Origin: UBA10205 sp035289625
GTDB lineage: Archaea; Iainarchaeota; Iainarchaeia; Iainarchaeales; Iainarchaeaceae
Reading direction: 5' to 3'
Assembly: GCA_035289625.1 (NCBI GenBank)
Contig: DATDWP010000010.1
Coordinates: 1 to 64,000 of the forward strand
DNA length: 64,000 nucleotides
In this document: one piece after another, positions 24,850-34,022 of the stretch
Layout: every line of letters begins with the position of its first letter
Numbering within the stretch: position 1 is the stretch's first letter
Notes under the pieces: generated by a model
The model's database searches: none
Told to the model about the DNA's origin: nothing
What the model saw: the letters and a program-made list of their open reading frames with translations, nothing else
Translations under genes and position numbers: made by a program

Positions 24850-25428
24850 ATGGACGAGGAGATTTTAGATAAGTTAAAGCTTGGCGCAGGGGTACTTTTT
24901 TTTGCAGCGATTGCTTTCGTCATTTTCCAAAACGCTTCACTTGTAAAAGATCTTGCGCAAGGATATGGCTGGTTCGGGCTTTTTGTTGCTTCAATTATTG
25001 CAAATGCTACTGTTTTTTTGCCAATGCCAATTGATCTTGTCGTGCTTGCGATAAACGCCCAGTCGGCAAGCCTTACTGAAGTGATATTTCTAGCAGTTGT
25101 TGTCGGCAGCGGGGCTGCAATCGGGGAAATGTCAGCTTATGTTGCAGGGCTATTGGGCGTGAAAACCGCCGAGCAGATAAAAGAGAAGGAATTTGATAAA
25201 ATAAAAGAGGTGCGAAGGAGAATTGAGAGTGCTGGGATGGGATTTATATTTTTGATTGCAATAATTCCATTTCCATTTGATATTATCGGCATCACTGCAG
25301 GTTTTATAAAATACAATCCGCAAAAATTTTTCATAGCAGCGCTTGCTGGCAAAATTTGCCGATACATTATTTTAGGAATAGCCGCCTACTACGGGTTTGC
25401 ATACATCAAAGAATTCAATCTAATTTGA
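24850..25428 (+). CDS. VTT/DedA-like membrane protein
   Basis: The 192-residue protein has a VTT (SNARE-associated) domain: about five hydrophobic segments, FLPMPIDLVVLAINA (~57-71, the first reentrant-like loop), AAIGEMSAYVAGLLGV (~91-106), and a second half with FIFLIAIIPFPFDIIGITAG (~126-145). The proline-rich FLPMP and IPFPFD loops match the paired reentrant helices of the DedA/TMEM41 family, which move lipids across membranes. It stands alone, divergent from the aIF2-beta operon. Confidence 0.78.
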   Translation: MDEEILDKLKLGAGVLFFAAIAFVIFQNASLVKDLAQGYGWFGLFVASIIANATVFLPMPIDLVVLAINAQSASLTEVIFLAVVVGSGAAIGEMSAYVAGLLGVKTAEQIKEKEFDKIKEVRRRIESAGMGFIFLIAIIPFPFDIIGITAGFIKYNPQKFFIAALAGKICRYIILGIAAYYGFAYIKEFNLI

Positions 25429-25522
25429 TGGGGCATTAAAACTAAAATCAATGCCATCAATCTTTGTTGCGTCTGTGCTAAAAACTGCAGGCCTAAAAGT
25501 AAGTGAAATTTTTATTGGATTT

Positions 25523-26350
25523 TTAGTAGCCCGCAATTTTTGTTATTGCAAATACAATTATCATTAAAACTGCCTGCAATGGCAGGGCCGGAAGCGGCAC
25601 TCCTTTGTTTTTGGATGCGAAATGAAGTGTTAGAATAAGGGCGCTAAGGGATGCTAATAAAATTGCAATTGCAGGCACTGCAAAGTAGGGGAATGGAAGT
25701 GCGCGCGAGGCTGCAAGCGCGCTAACTGAAAATGCAAGCGGCACTACCAAGTCTCCTGTTCCTAGTTCGAATTTGTGCTCTTTTGTAGGGATTGCAAATG
25801 TGAATGAGAGGTTTTTGCTTGTTATCCCTTTTGCAAGTTCGACCATGTGTTTTGTCTTGAATACTGCTATAAAATCATAAATTGAGAGCGCTATCAAAAA
25901 AACAATTATTGGAATTGTGCCAATGCTAGCCCCAATTAGCGCCCCTGCGCCTGCTGTTGAAACTGTGCTTGAGATGTTTCGCAGCAAGAGGTTTTTGCTA
26001 AAAATTATTCTTGTTGCAACAAGAAATATTGCCGCTGCATATGCTGCAAGTGAGGGGATATCTAGTGGGAGCATTACAATTAGCGCAGTTGCAAATATTG
26101 CAAAGCTCTCAAGGGATTTTAGCAAAATAGTGACAATCAATTCCGGGGCATAGCGCAGCAGTATTATTAGAATTGCGGTTGAAATGAGTATCCACACAAA
26201 AAGCCCGATGCTGTTATCAACTGATTCCGGGTCCTCGTTTACTATTACTGCGCGGATCTGCTCTTCGATTAAATAGTTACCCGCAATTAGTCCGAGTGTT
26301 TGGGTTAGAAGAAATATTATTATGAATTGGGCCATTAGAGAAGTGTTCAT
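25523..26350 (-). CDS. Presenilin-type intramembrane aspartyl protease
   Basis: The 275-residue protein has nine hydrophobic segments and all three family motifs: IYDF (D159), GTGD (D200) and PALP (253-256 region, LPALPLQ). These make the active site of presenilin/signal-peptide-peptidase homologues (archaeal PSH). It would cleave transmembrane helices within the membrane. It lies 29 bases downstream of the PLP-protein gene on the same strand, so the two probably share a transcript. Length and motifs are complete. Confidence 0.92.
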   Translation of the reverse strand: MNTSLMAQFIIIFLLTQTLGLIAGNYLIEEQIRAVIVNEDPESVDNSIGLFVWILISTAILIILLRYAPELIVTILLKSLESFAIFATALIVMLPLDIPSLAAYAAAIFLVATRIIFSKNLLLRNISSTVSTAGAGALIGASIGTIPIIVFLIALSIYDFIAVFKTKHMVELAKGITSKNLSFTFAIPTKEHKFELGTGDLVVPLAFSVSALAASRALPFPYFAVPAIAILLASLSALILTLHFASKNKGVPLPALPLQAVLMIIVFAITKIAGY

Positions 26351-26379
26351 CTTACTTAGCTCTGTAGTGGAATTTATTA

Positions 26380-27054
26380 TTAATCCGTGCTCTGGCCGAA
26401 TAGTTTGCGCCCGATTCGAAGTACTGTTGCGCCTTCTTCGATTGCTATTTTGAAATCATTGCTCATGCCCATGCTGAGGTGGTGTAAATTCAAGTGCTCT
26501 TTTATATCGTATAAATTTTGGAAGCACTTTCGTATCAATGCCTCGTCTTGTGTGTCAGGGCCAATTGTCATAAGCCCTATAAATTTCACATTCTCGTATG
26601 GTAGGTTTTTCATTGTGGTGAGAAGGTTCTCAACTTCAATTGGGCTCATTCCGTATTTTTGCTTCTCGCCGGAAGTATTTACTTCAAGAAAGATATTTTG
26701 CACCTTGTTCATGTCAAGTGCTGCGTAGTGGATTTTTCGCAAAAGTGTAAGGCTATCGACCGAGTGGATATAATCCGCCATTTCCACAACCGATTTTACT
26801 TTATTGCTCTGCAAATGCCCGATGAAGTGGATATCTATTTTCATCTTTTGTAGGTCAGTGTATTTTTCTTCAAGTTCTTGGCAGTAGCTCTCCCCGATAT
26901 CAGCTACTCCGCACTCAACTGCTTTTTTTATTTTCTCAATGCTCTGCCCTTTCGAAACCCCTACAAGGGTTAGTTCTTTTGGGTTGCGCCTCACTTTTGC
27001 GCACGCTTGGGAGATTTCTTTTTGCAGCGCTGCAAAGTTTTGCTCTACTGTCAT
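26380..27054 (-). CDS. PLP homeostasis protein, YggS/PROSC family
   Basis: The 224-residue product fits the single-domain alanine-racemase-like barrel: LVGVSKG with the PLP lysine near 35, IGESYCQEL, HFIGHLQSNK, VNTSGEKQKYGM, GLMTIG and SMGMSNDFKIAIEEGATVLR (SMGMS). These are the family's PLP- and phosphate-binding motifs. The protein keeps free pyridoxal phosphate in balance. It is a two-gene unit with the presenilin-type protease. Confidence 0.93.
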   Translation of the reverse strand: MTVEQNFAALQKEISQACAKVRRNPKELTLVGVSKGQSIEKIKKAVECGVADIGESYCQELEEKYTDLQKMKIDIHFIGHLQSNKVKSVVEMADYIHSVDSLTLLRKIHYAALDMNKVQNIFLEVNTSGEKQKYGMSPIEVENLLTTMKNLPYENVKFIGLMTIGPDTQDEALIRKCFQNLYDIKEHLNLHHLSMGMSNDFKIAIEEGATVLRIGRKLFGQSTD

Positions 27055-27105
27055 GTAAAGAGTAAATATATCGAGAGTTTTTTAATCAAGAGTGTATATT
27101 TAATT

Positions 27106-27996
27106 TCACCTGTTTTTCTCGGCATCTTCTATTCTGGTCATTATCTCATTTTCCGGGAGCACTTTTCTCAAATGCTCAATTCCATGTTTAGTCAGCCCGC
27201 CATTTTCATATAAATAGCCGCGCTTTACCATTTTTTTGTTCCACCTATTGGTTTCTATCGCCCCGTATGTTATTGGCGGATTTTTCATAAAACCCAATAA
27301 AAGATTTTTTGGCGGGTCAACTAAGAATAAGATAATTCCGTCCTGGCCATGCCTTCGATATAAAAAATTCACTTCTTGGTCAAAATATTTCCAGTCTATG
27401 TGGCGCACCCAAATTTTTGGGATTAAAGCAAAAAACAATGGGTTCAACAATAGGCCGGCAGAGCTAGTATTTCCCAAAGAAAGTCCCGTTGCGAGTGCGC
27501 GATAATTTTGACTTATACTTTCGCCAGAGGGATTTGAAAGGCTTGCCACTGATTCATTTTTCATTCTACTTTGAACCCATTTCGGGCTACCCCCGTGCAA
27601 AAATGCTATTCCATCTATTAATTTTTTTATGGCAAATGGTGCTTTTAATTGATTTAATTTTTTTGTATTTGGGTGGTGTTTTCTTTCTTTTCCGGGCATT
27701 AGTAAATTATCTGCAGCATGTATTTTTTCGTGCTGTTTTTGCCATTCTTCTGTTTTATCTGGATAATGGATTGTGTGAGTATCTGGTTTATAGCTGGGAA
27801 AAATCTCGCTCTTAGCAACTCTTGGCCATAGTTTGGCAGTGTTTCCGGGAGTTAAGTTCCATATTTGTGAAATTCTTGTTAATAAACCATCTCCGCTTAA
27901 CGGTAAAGTTTGAGTTGTACTTTGCGCATTTTTCGCTAAATGTTTGCGCATTCTGAATTTTGCCATCAACTTTGAGTTTTTTAACTTTCTAAACAT
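27106..27996 (-). CDS. Hypothetical protein with an HExxH motif
   Basis: I do not recognise the 296-residue protein. Residues 89-93 read HEKIH, the HExxH zinc-peptidase pattern, preceded by a strand (THTIHY) and followed by a polar helix. A hydrophobic stretch near 185-200 (SAGLLLNPLFFALIPKIW) may be a membrane segment. The N-terminus is basic (KNSKLMAKFRMRKHL). The C-terminal ~40 residues could form a winged helix (GGLTKHGIEHLRKVL). A third zinc ligand is not obvious, so a peptidase role is only possible. Stand-alone gene. Confidence 0.5.
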   Translation of the reverse strand: MFRKLKNSKLMAKFRMRKHLAKNAQSTTQTLPLSGDGLLTRISQIWNLTPGNTAKLWPRVAKSEIFPSYKPDTHTIHYPDKTEEWQKQHEKIHAADNLLMPGKERKHHPNTKKLNQLKAPFAIKKLIDGIAFLHGGSPKWVQSRMKNESVASLSNPSGESISQNYRALATGLSLGNTSSAGLLLNPLFFALIPKIWVRHIDWKYFDQEVNFLYRRHGQDGIILFLVDPPKNLLLGFMKNPPITYGAIETNRWNKKMVKRGYLYENGGLTKHGIEHLRKVLPENEIMTRIEDAEKNR

Positions 27997-28081
27997 GCTA
28001 TACTGTAGTAGAAGTTACACTTAAATCTTACATTAATAGCTATTCTTGCGATTATCCAATCGGTTTCACAAATCCGTGTTG

Positions 28082-28783
28082 TTAGTCGAACTGGCTGTAG
28101 AATTTTTCCTTTATTTTGAGTATTTGCTCTTCTGTTTTTGCCGCAAGTTTTAATTTTTCCTCGCTGTTGAGGAGTTTTTGCAGTATTAGTGTAAGCCTGT
28201 CCGAGTGGGTTCTTTTTTCGCTTTTTGTATCGTCAAGTTCGACCTTTTTCTTATCATGCACATAATGCGGCCAGTAAAAGCGGGATTTTTCTTTTGGCAA
28301 GCCCGTTAATGAGAGCTTTTTTATAAAAAATGAGTATTCTTCAGAGACGAGAACTTCCCCCCAAAACCTCAGTATTGTCAGTGCCTTGACATCATAACTG
28401 TCCTGTGGTTCTTCAATTTTTAGCATTGCAAAAAGTTCTTTGAGTGTGGAGATGGTCTGCTCGCTTGGCGCAGTATTCATTATTTCTTTTTTAGGGACGC
28501 CTATTTTGGTTAGGTCTTCCACAAGATCCTCGCGGTGCGATTTCATTTTTGCGGGGTATTCTTCCCTTAATATCTCGCGTGCAATTTGCTTTCCCTGCTC
28601 ATTTTCCATCCCGTCAATTGCAATATCATAAAGCGGTGTAAATGCAAGCGAATGGAACCTTTTCTGGAGCAGCACATCTAAAAATTGCTTCCTGCCCATT
28701 TGCTCCATTGCCCGGAATGTTTTGTGGGATTTGAATTTTTCTATTAGGGAATTTTCGAGTTGATTGAGTTCGGTAAGGTTCAT
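28082..28783 (-). CDS. Heme-oxygenase-like (TenA/PqqC/CADD-type) fold protein
   Basis: The 233-residue, all-helical product has REEYPAKMKSH (~73-83), a Glu-rich central helix WGEVLVSEEYSFF (~141) and HYVHDKK (~175-181). These resemble the iron ligand sets of heme-oxygenase-like di-iron oxidases such as CADD (Glu and His on one helix, Glu, then His-x-x-x-Asp). Related proteins act on p-aminobenzoate synthesis or cofactor metabolism. The third His is less clear. It follows a 51-residue gene by 17 bases. Confidence 0.5.
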   Translation of the reverse strand: MNLTELNQLENSLIEKFKSHKTFRAMEQMGRKQFLDVLLQKRFHSLAFTPLYDIAIDGMENEQGKQIAREILREEYPAKMKSHREDLVEDLTKIGVPKKEIMNTAPSEQTISTLKELFAMLKIEEPQDSYDVKALTILRFWGEVLVSEEYSFFIKKLSLTGLPKEKSRFYWPHYVHDKKKVELDDTKSEKRTHSDRLTLILQKLLNSEEKLKLAAKTEEQILKIKEKFYSQFD

Positions 28784-28800
28784 TGTTCATGGCCTTTTTT

Positions 28801-28956
28801 TCAATATATGGCATTTCTTGATTTCATCTTCCTGGCTTGCGAGTGGGCCTCGTCAATCTTCTTTGCAAATTCTTCATCAGGCCTGCGGGATTGCACAATT
28901 TCAAGTAAAGTCTTTTTCTTAGGTTCAGTTGCCTCATCTGGAATTATTTTTGTCAT
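28801..28956 (-). CDS. Small protein upstream of the heme-oxygenase-like gene (51 aa)
   Basis: ATG 28956 opens a 51-codon frame with a hydrophilic, helical product (LLEIVQSRRPDEEFAKKIDEA). It ends 17 bases before the next gene on the same strand and starts 34 bases after MCM ends, so it may be part of an MCM-headed transcript. It resembles small antitoxin-sized proteins in length and charge, but no toxin is visible. Function unknown. Confidence 0.5.
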   Translation of the reverse strand: MTKIIPDEATEPKKKTLLEIVQSRRPDEEFAKKIDEAHSQARKMKSRNAIY

Positions 28957-28990
28957 AGTCTATATGCATCTGAGCATATAAAAAATCTTT

Positions 28991-31090
28991 TTAGACCGAC
29001 TTTACAAACCCGTGTTTGGGGTAGTAGATGTCCCCGGATTTTTGGAGTTTTGCAAGTAGGTCGCGCACCTTGTCAGATTCCATTCCGGCTTCTTTTCCTT
29101 GGTTTATTATTTCCTCAATTGGCACCATGTCAACTTCTTGGGATTTCTCTTTTATTATCCCGAGTATTTTTTTGAGGTTTGTAAGGGTTGTGTGTGTTTG
29201 CCCGCTTGTGATTATGTCAATATCAATTGAGCCGGTTTCAGGGTCGGTTACCATGTCTTGCAGTGAGGTTTTCACAAGCCTTATTGCCCTTTCGACATCG
29301 CTTCTTTGAACAGTGTCGCTTAAGCGAACGCGCGCTGAGGCTTCAGATAATCTGATTAGTCCTTCTAGCTGTCTGTGGGTTGCGCTGTATGCTCCTTCTT
29401 TTCTTCCCTGGTCACGAAGGTTTATATAAAATTCTGAAATTTCGCGAAGTGAATCATCGGCTAGGACCGGAAAAATATTCTGCCTTGCAAATGCTATGTA
29501 TTTTTTTAAAATGTCACCGGAAATTTTTGGAGTTATGAGTTCTTTTATTTGCTCAAGTTCTTGGTTTTTCTCGCCTATCCCTTTTTTTTGCCGCTGGAGT
29601 ATCATCTCTCCAGCTTTGTGGCTCTTTAATATATGGTCTGCAATTTCCTTGTCCTTGGTCCTATCGAGTACGTCTTTTATCATGAAGAAGAGATCGAACC
29701 TGCTGATTAGTGATGCTGGCAGATCAATTTGTTCTATGAATGATTGGTATGGGTCAAAGCGGGAGTACTTTGGGTTTGCAGCCGCAAGTACGGATGTTTC
29801 GGTTTTGAATTTTGTTACAATCCCGGCTTTTGCAACACTGATGGTTTGCTGTTCCATTGATTCGTGCATAGCGCTGCGGTCCTCAGCTTCCATTTTGTCA
29901 AATTCATCAACCATTGCCATTCCGCCGGAGGCAAGTACTAGCGCTCCTGCTTTTAGTGTCCAACCGCCTTCCCCGAATTCATCCTTTACCGCAGTTGCAG
30001 AAAGTCCTGCTCCTGTGCTTGTTTTCCCTGCAACATAAATTGATTTGGGGGCAATGCTATCAACCGCTTTGAGGATTGCCGATTTGGCCATTCCAGGGTC
30101 CCCTACAATTAGTACGTGGATGTTTCCGCGAACGTGCTGGTCGTTTGGCAAATTTTTCTTCACTCCGCCGAATAATTGCAGGACAATGGACTCTTTCATA
30201 ACTTCATGGCCGTAGATGTGCGGGGCAATACTTTGTATCAAAAGATCATATACCTCATCGCGGCTTGCAAGTTTTTTTATTTCCTCTTCCTCTTCTGGGC
30301 TTATTTCAACTTCTTCAAATTCGCGCGCGGTCTCTTCTAGATGTATTGCTTCTAGATATCTGCCGTATACAACTTTTTTCTCTTTAGGCGGGCTAATTCT
30401 AATAATCCCGGTAATTTTTGTCCTATCCCCAGGACTTATGCGATTTACTATATCGTCACTAACATAAATGTCAAGATTTGTAGCTTGCTCGCTTCCTTTG
30501 AGAAGTTCAAGGGGCTCTTGGACTTGGATTTTTTGGTAGTCTTCAAAATCGCTTGATTCTTCTTCTAGGACAAATCCTCTATTTTTGCATGAAGTGCACA
30601 TGATTGGCATTTTAGGGTTATTTTTTGTTTGCAAGATTTTGTATTTTTCCTCACAACGCGTGCATTTCCATGTAGCGTATTTTAGTTTTGGTAAAACATC
30701 AGTGACCTGGCGCACAACGCCTTCAATGCAAATTAATTTTCCGATATGTGAGGCGCTGATATCTTTTAATTTTGGCTGCCTGTCAACCGGCAGGTTAAAT
30801 ATTCGAATGTGCGGGGCAAACCCTTCATCCGGTATATCGAGCATTGGGATATCTATTTTTTTTATGGCTGCGCGGGCTCCTTGCAAGCACACATCAGAAT
30901 TTCCCAATAGTTCATCTGCAAGGTCTGTGTCCCAGTGCTCGATTTCGCGAAAGTCCACATAGAGGCTTCGCTTTGACGGATAATCTGCAACAAGGCGCTC
31001 GATTTCCTTCATGCACCTGCTTTTGAAAAATGCCTCAAACTTCTCAACAAAAGGGTTGTCATCGCCCATCCCAATTTCATATTCTGCCAA
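28991..31090 (-). CDS. mcm: Replicative helicase MCM
   Basis: I start at TTG 31090 because GGGGAG lies five bases before it. The open frame extends to 31162, but those extra 24 codons run into a repeat region and look non-coding. ATG 31069 is a second option. The ~699-residue protein has the zinc motif CTRC...CTSC (143-168), Walker A GDPGMAKS (330-337), Walker B MVDEFDK, sensor 1 AAANP, the arginine finger SRFD and a C-terminal winged helix ending KHGFVK. It unwinds the replication fork as a hexamer. A single MCM is normal for archaea. Confidence 0.95.
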   Translation of the reverse strand: MAEYEIGMGDDNPFVEKFEAFFKSRCMKEIERLVADYPSKRSLYVDFREIEHWDTDLADELLGNSDVCLQGARAAIKKIDIPMLDIPDEGFAPHIRIFNLPVDRQPKLKDISASHIGKLICIEGVVRQVTDVLPKLKYATWKCTRCEEKYKILQTKNNPKMPIMCTSCKNRGFVLEEESSDFEDYQKIQVQEPLELLKGSEQATNLDIYVSDDIVNRISPGDRTKITGIIRISPPKEKKVVYGRYLEAIHLEETAREFEEVEISPEEEEEIKKLASRDEVYDLLIQSIAPHIYGHEVMKESIVLQLFGGVKKNLPNDQHVRGNIHVLIVGDPGMAKSAILKAVDSIAPKSIYVAGKTSTGAGLSATAVKDEFGEGGWTLKAGALVLASGGMAMVDEFDKMEAEDRSAMHESMEQQTISVAKAGIVTKFKTETSVLAAANPKYSRFDPYQSFIEQIDLPASLISRFDLFFMIKDVLDRTKDKEIADHILKSHKAGEMILQRQKKGIGEKNQELEQIKELITPKISGDILKKYIAFARQNIFPVLADDSLREISEFYINLRDQGRKEGAYSATHRQLEGLIRLSEASARVRLSDTVQRSDVERAIRLVKTSLQDMVTDPETGSIDIDIITSGQTHTTLTNLKKILGIIKEKSQEVDMVPIEEIINQGKEAGMESDKVRDLLAKLQKSGDIYYPKHGFVKSV

Positions 31091-31428
31091 TTTATCTCCC
31101 CGCCTATTTATGTTTTTTTGGGCTTTTAAGCCCTCGCAGGGTTCATTGCCGCTGCGCCACAACCTTTTCTTTTTGTTTGGCCAAAAAGAAAAGCTTGGCC
31201 AAAAGAAAAAGCCTTACTTAAATTGACTTTTTTTGTTTTTTCGGGCGTTTTTGGGAATTAGACTTAATCAATTACGCCCGCAAAGTAATTAAGCAAGCGC
31301 ACTTTGAGTTTGGAACTTTTACTCTATGTTGTGTATGGAAAGTGAACTTTGTCGCCTATTTGCTCTAACGTTCCATTTAAATAAAATTTATGGTTTCTAT
31401 TAGCTATTGTATTGGGGGTGATGCGGCT
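31091..31428. other. 338-base intergenic region between mcm and metG
   Basis: The left part holds the hairpin repeat at 31157-31207. The middle has a GGGCGT...ACGCCC inverted repeat near 31238-31275 and AT-rich sequence. The right part has TTTAAATAAAATTTAT near 31375, a likely TATA box for metG, and GGGGGTGA at 31414-31421 as its ribosome site. I see no convincing gene. Confidence 0.5.
31157..31207. repeat. Hairpin repeat copy upstream of mcm
   Basis: CCACAACC is followed by CTTTTCTTTTT (31164-31174), a GTTTGGCC loop and the perfect inverse arm at 31183-31193, then GCTTGGCCAAAAGAAAAAG. It shares arm type, flanks and CTTGGCCAAAA tail with the copies at 14773 and 35957. Confidence 0.7.
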
Positions 31429-32935
31429 ATGAAACAAAAAGGCAAATCAAAAGGTAAATTTTATATTACAACTGCGATAGATTACCCGAACTCTAAGCCC
31501 CATCTTCGGCCATGCTTATGAAAAAACCGTGGCAGATACCATTGCGCGCTATCATAGATCAAAGGGCGAAGATGTTTTTTTCCTAACAGGTACTGATGAG
31601 CACGGGAAAAAAATAGAGCAGAGCGCCAAGAACGCTGGAAAAGATCCAAAAGAATTTGTTGATTCGCAGGTTAGTTTTTTTAAAGATCTTTGCGCAAAAT
31701 GGGAAATTTCCGCTGACCGCTTCATAAGAACAACCGATAAGGGCCATGAAAAACTCTGTCAGTTGCTTTTTGAAAAGTCCCTAAAAAAAGGGGACATTTA
31801 TTTGGGAAAGTACGAAGGGCTATATTGCACTTCTTGTGAGGCGTATTATTTGGAAAAAGACCTATTAAAGGGTCTGTGTCCTGTGCACGCGCGGCCACTA
31901 GAAAAAGTTTCGGAAGAGAGCTATTTTTTCAAAATGTCAAAATACCAAAAAAAGTGGCTTGATTTTATGGAAAAGAACCAAGATTTTATTTTTCCAAAAA
32001 GCAAGAGGGCAGAAATAATTAACAGGGTCAAAGAGGGTTTGCACGATCTTAGTGTTTCGCGCACAAGTTTTGATTGGGGCATACGTGTTAAAAGCAACCC
32101 AAAGCACGTAATTTATGTTTGGTATGATGCGCTCTTGAATTATTTGTCGGGAATAAATTACCCTTCCGCAAAATCAAAAAAATTCTGGCCGGCAGATATC
32201 CACGTAATCGGCGTAGACATTTTATGGTTCCATGCCGTAATTTTCCCGACAATGCTCTTCTCTTTAGGTATTGATCCGCCCCAAAAAATATTGGTGCACG
32301 GATTTATTAGATCTGCTAGCGGTGAAAAGCTCTCAAAGACCACCGGGACAATAATTGATCCGATTGAAATTGCGCAAAAGTATGGGGTTGATTCGGTTCG
32401 CTACTTTTTGCTGCGTGAAATTCCTCTTGGTGAGGATGGGAATTTTTCAGACCGCGCATTAGTTGAGCGCCACAACAAAGAGCTTGCAAATGATTTGGGC
32501 AATTTGCTAAATAGAATGCTTTCTTTGTGTGAATCAAAGCTTGGGGGAAAAGTCCCTTCTGCAAAAACCGATAAGGCGCTCTGTGCGCAATTGGATTTGA
32601 AAAAAATTGATGCGCATATGCAAAATTTGCAGCCCCATCACGCGCTCTCTGATATTTTCTTTTTTATAGGTGCTTGCAATAGGTATGTTAATGAAAAGCA
32701 GGTGTGGGCGCAGAGTGGAAAAGATCTCAACCAGTCAATTTATTCGCTTTTGGATTCAATTAGAATAATTGCGATTTTGATTGCTCCGTTTATGCCCCAA
32801 ACCGCGCAAAATATTTCAAAGCAATTGAATGTTACTCTCGGAACACTAAAAGATGCAGAGTTCAATTTGTTAGAGGGCGACAAAAAAATTGGGCAGAAGC
32901 AGATATTGTTCAGAAAAATCGAAGTCGTCAAATAA
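31429..32935 (+). pseudogene. metG: Methionyl-tRNA synthetase with a one-base frameshift in the HIGH motif
   Basis: ATG 31429 (ribosome site GGGGGTGA) starts KFYITTAIDYPNSKPHL, then one extra C at 31507 turns the HLGH motif out of frame and hits TGA after six codons. Removing that base restores HLGHAYEKTVADTIARY, and the frame then runs to 32935 (about 501 residues). The rest is a normal class I MetRS: zinc knuckle CTSC...CPVH, WYDALLNY, and KLSKT for KMSKS. There is no C-terminal EMAP-like domain. MetRS is essential, so I suspect a sequencing or assembly error, or a second copy elsewhere. An in-frame restart at 31529 would lack the ATP site. Confidence 0.85.
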
Positions 32936-32985
32936 TATGTGGAGTAGTAGAAAAAATTAAGTAGTTTTGGGGCTAATTTGTAAAT

Positions 32986-33393
32986 TTATTTCCCTTCGCC
33001 TTTCTTTCTTGCAATGCGCACCTGGTCTCCCCATTTTATGTATTCGACCTCAACTCCGCTGGCAAGCCCTGTTATGTCTTTTGGTTTTTCAACATCATAT
33101 GTCTTGTAATCAGTTGCATCAATTATTTGCACAATGTTTCCCATTACTGCAACTACCTGTCCGTTCCCCTTGTCAATTATTGGGACTTCCGCTTCGTAAT
33201 CAGTTGCTTTCATTAGGTTTCTTTTCTGGTCGGTAAAAAGGCCAAAAGCCGAAATTCGCGCTTTTGCAGCTCCGTGCTTTCCGGGTTTTGACTTATCGAT
33301 CGATTTTACCTGGCACGGTTCTCCTTCAATTAGTACATATGAGCCCGGTTTTAGCGTTCCCATGTTCTGAAATCTCTTTTCCCCATCTGCCAT
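32986..33393 (-). CDS. eif5A: Translation factor aIF5A (hypusinated)
   Basis: I start at ATG 33393, giving 135 residues, the family's usual size; the open frame extends upstream to 33450 without support. The SH3-like N-terminal domain carries SKPGKHGAAKARI, whose GKHG lysine is modified to hypusine or deoxyhypusine. An OB-fold C-terminal domain follows (VVAVMGNIVQIIDATDY). It helps ribosomes through stalling sequences. The gene is monocistronic and convergent with metG. Confidence 0.94.
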   Translation of the reverse strand: MADGEKRFQNMGTLKPGSYVLIEGEPCQVKSIDKSKPGKHGAAKARISAFGLFTDQKRNLMKATDYEAEVPIIDKGNGQVVAVMGNIVQIIDATDYKTYDVEKPKDITGLASGVEVEYIKWGDQVRIARKKGEGK

Positions 33394-33527
33394 TTTGTAA
33401 AACCCGTATTCTAAGAGACTGATTTGCTTCATTTTAAAAGGCTTTTGCATTAATTTTGCTGATTTTGCAAGGGCTTATAAATTACAAATGAGTTGATAGT
33501 TATTGAGTTTGGAGTTTTGGTGTTATC

Positions 33528-34022
33528 ATGAATCTGCCGGTTGGTGAGGTAATTAGTAGGGGTCTTAATCTTCGTGAGATGGATGTTAAGCGCCTTGTGG
33601 AAGGGTTTTATGACAAGGGGTTTTCGGGCTATGTCGTAATAACCCTTGAAGGATACGATGGGCTTGAGGAGGGCGTTTTGATATTTAAGGAAGGGGGGAT
33701 GCTTGCTGCAATGTATGAATATGACCTGCATGGGTTCACAGTGTTTGGTGATCAGGCCTTGCCCCAGGTTTTTAATTCTTTTGCGGCTGAATACGTTGTA
33801 GGCGATATAGTTTCACTTTCAAACCAGCAGGTTGACCTTGTCACTGCATTTAACGACAAGAGCAAATTGTTGCGGGTTGTAAATAAGAGCGACATCGGCC
33901 GTCTTATTCCAAAAATTTATTCTGCAGAATTTGCCAAGAGCGTTTTGCGCGAAGTTGTGAAAAAAGACGAGTCGAAAAGTGATCTTTTCAAAAAGCTTGG
34001 CCTTAGTGGATTGGGAGAATAG
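33528..34022 (+). CDS. DUF2226-like archaeal protein
   Basis: The 164-residue product starts MNLPVGEVISRG and has a first domain with alternating strands and helices (GYVVITLEGYDGLEEGVLIF, KEGGMLAAMYEYD), as in archaeal DUF2226 proteins. The C-terminal 40 residues are a charged helix (SAEFAKSVLREVVKK). I know of no proven function. It is the first of four tightly packed genes: its stop is next to the following ATG (TAG-ATG). The set includes a roadblock-like protein and MinD, so a membrane or cytoskeletal signalling role is plausible. Confidence 0.55.
   Translation: MNLPVGEVISRGLNLREMDVKRLVEGFYDKGFSGYVVITLEGYDGLEEGVLIFKEGGMLAAMYEYDLHGFTVFGDQALPQVFNSFAAEYVVGDIVSLSNQQVDLVTAFNDKSKLLRVVNKSDIGRLIPKIYSAEFAKSVLREVVKKDESKSDLFKKLGLSGLGE

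Noticed and set aside
29496..30038. 180-codon plus-strand ORF within mcm
   Set aside because: Antisense shadow of the MCM ATPase domain with no family features.
31091..31162. 24 extra N-terminal codons of MCM from TTG 31162
   Set aside because: They run into the hairpin repeat, have unusual composition for the family, and a better ribosome site precedes TTG 31090.
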